Shown one piece after another: positions 6,514-7,419 of a stretch of 7,419 nt of DNA. Position numbers and translations under genes: made by a program. Under the pieces are notes generated by a model that searched no databases, had not been told where the DNA came from, and saw only the letters and a program-made list of their open reading frames with translations. The stretch is from CAZFBR01 sp035353495 [NCBI: uncultured bacterium] (GTDB lineage: Bacteria > DAOPZR01): NCBI GenBank assembly GCA_964517215.1, contig CAZFBR010000178.1:1-7419 (forward strand), in the 5' to 3' direction. Within the stretch, counting starts at the first letter, position 1, and each line of letters starts with the position of its first letter.

Positions 6514-6723
6514 ATGCTGTCAAAGGACCTGCTGGACATTCTTGCCTGCCCGGTGTGTAAGTCGAACCTGAAGTATGAGCCGGAGAAGAACACGCTGACC
6601 TGTCTCGATGAGCATCGCGAGACGCGCGAATTCAAAAAGGGTGAGCGCTGCGGACTGATCTACCGCGTCGAGGATGACATTCCCATCATGCTCGAAGAGG
6701 AAGCGACCAAACCCGGCGCGTAA
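6514..6723 (+). CDS. Trm112-like (YcaR/UPF0434) small zinc-ribbon protein
   Basis: This 69-residue protein has the Trm112/YcaR layout: LLDILACPVCKSNLKYE with Cys12 and Cys15, LTC with Cys30, Cys46 in CGLIYRV, then the family's closing DDIPIMLEEEA. In eukaryotes and archaea Trm112 is a zinc-binding partner that activates several methyltransferases; the bacterial role is mostly unknown. In the common bacterial form the second Cys pair is a compact C-x2-C. Here 15 charged residues (with His34, several Glu, Lys and Arg) separate Cys30 and Cys46, so the second zinc knuckle is stretched or uses another ligand such as His34. It lies 12 nt after speB behind a perfect ribosome site and 3 nt before the TIM-barrel gene, so it is probably in the polyamine operon. 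No methyltransferase is in view. Confidence 0.85.
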   Translation: MLSKDLLDILACPVCKSNLKYEPEKNTLTCLDEHRETREFKKGERCGLIYRVEDDIPIMLEEEATKPGA

Positions 6724-6726
6724 GCC

Positions 6727-7419
6727 ATGCCGCAGGTTTATGCGCATCTGCCCGCGCCCCGCTTTGCCGGGTTTGCCCGGCAGTTTGCGGCGTTCGGCCT
6801 GGGGGTTGAGCTCTATCTGCCTGCGCCCTGGCTGGATACCGCACCGGCAGCCGAGCTGGAACGGCTGGCGCAGACGGGCGCGGAGCTGAAGCTCGATTTC
6901 ATCCTGCATGCCCCGTTCATGTCCCTGGATTGCGGGGCGTATGACCCTGAGGTGCTGGCGGTCTCGCGCCGGCGGCTGCGCCAGGCGGCGGATATCGCCC
7001 GGCGGCTCAATGCGACGTCGATGGTCTGCCATACGGGGTATGTTCCCTTCGCCTATGAAAAGATCGAGGACCAGTGGCTCGACCTGCAGGCGGAGACCTG
7101 GCGGGAGCTGCTGGCGTATGCCCCGGAGTTTCTGACGGTCAATCTTGAGAATATTCGGGAATGGACGCCCGCCCCGCTGCTGGCGATTGTCAACCGGGTG
7201 CAGTCGCCGCGCCTGAAGCTGTGCTGGGATTTCGGGCATTTCCAGCTGTTCGCCAAAACCGACCCTGTGACCTGGGCGGCGGCGGTGGCGGCGCAACTGG
7301 GGGAGCTGCATCTGCATAATAATCATGGCGATGATGATGCCCATCTGTCGCTGGACGACGGGGTGGTGTCGGTGGTTGCCATGCTGGAAGAGGACCTGCG
7401 CAGCGGCGCCCGCCCCACC
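6727..7419 (+). CDS. TIM-barrel protein, sugar phosphate isomerase/epimerase (AP endonuclease 2) family, 3' end cut by window
   Basis: The frame is open from ATG-6727 to the last base (231 codons, no stop). This superfamily of metal-dependent (beta/alpha)8 barrels includes xylose isomerase-like enzymes, epimerases and endonuclease IV. The visible metal-site pattern follows the barrel order: HAPF (His61), CHTGY (His102), LEN (Glu141), WDFGH (Asp168, His171), LHLHNN (His195/His197) and DDAH (Asp204, His206). This is the same order of ligands as in endonuclease IV, but its signature segments are not recognisable and the best general match is the sugar isomerase/epimerase group. About 40-60 residues are probably missing at the C terminus. 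No clear ribosome site precedes it; it starts 3 nt after the Trm112-like TAA, suggesting coupled translation. The substrate cannot be inferred, and a link to putrescine synthesis is not established. Confidence 0.82.
   Translation, partial: MPQVYAHLPAPRFAGFARQFAAFGLGVELYLPAPWLDTAPAAELERLAQTGAELKLDFILHAPFMSLDCGAYDPEVLAVSRRRLRQAADIARRLNATSMVCHTGYVPFAYEKIEDQWLDLQAETWRELLAYAPEFLTVNLENIREWTPAPLLAIVNRVQSPRLKLCWDFGHFQLFAKTDPVTWAAAVAAQLGELHLHNNHGDDDAHLSLDDGVVSVVAMLEEDLRSGARPT

Overview
The window is a gene-dense, visibly GC-rich bacterial chromosome segment with no RNA genes, mobile elements or CRISPR arrays that I can see. It encodes nine proteins, two of them cut by the window edges. An RseC-type membrane protein and a probable lipoprotein point to a Gram-negative cell. 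Pyruvoyl-dependent arginine decarboxylase with a ureohydrolase is a combination I associate with PVC-group and related bacteria (Lentisphaerota/Kiritimatiellota, for example). That placement is an inference from gene content, not a proven taxonomy.

Layout. (1) Positions 1-3685, plus strand, form one tightly packed run: the C-terminal bulk of an RseC/MucC-like membrane protein, a complete UvrD/PcrA superfamily 1A helicase (4-nt ATGA overlap), a short probable lipoprotein with HEAT-like helices, and a DUF5946-like Cys-containing protein. (2) Positions 3742-4935, minus strand, hold a complete M20 metallohydrolase resembling YgeY/ArgE/DapE. It converges on the first run, with a 10-bp perfect hairpin between them that contains its stop codon. 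(3) A 127-130-nt divergent intergenic region carries a near-consensus sigma-70 promoter reading right (TTGACA-N18-TACAAT) and a weak candidate reading left. (4) Positions 5066-7419, plus strand, form a second operon: pyruvoyl-dependent arginine decarboxylase (pdaD), an agmatinase-type ureohydrolase (speB), a small Trm112-like zinc-ribbon protein and a TIM-barrel sugar isomerase/AP-endonuclease-2-like protein that runs off the right edge.

How the genes work together. PdaD plus SpeB gives a complete two-step route from arginine through agmatine to putrescine and urea. They overlap by one nucleotide and share the strong promoter. The two genes behind them are co-oriented with 12-nt and 3-nt gaps, so they are probably co-transcribed, but their link to polyamines is unknown. 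The left operon mixes a membrane protein, DNA repair and two poorly characterised proteins; I see no single pathway there.

I found no clear new defence or mobile system. The least ordinary points are the dyad symmetry inside the pdaD promoter, the stretched Cys spacing in the Trm112-like protein, the uncharacterised lipoprotein/DUF5946 pair, and the metal-site TIM barrel in the polyamine operon.
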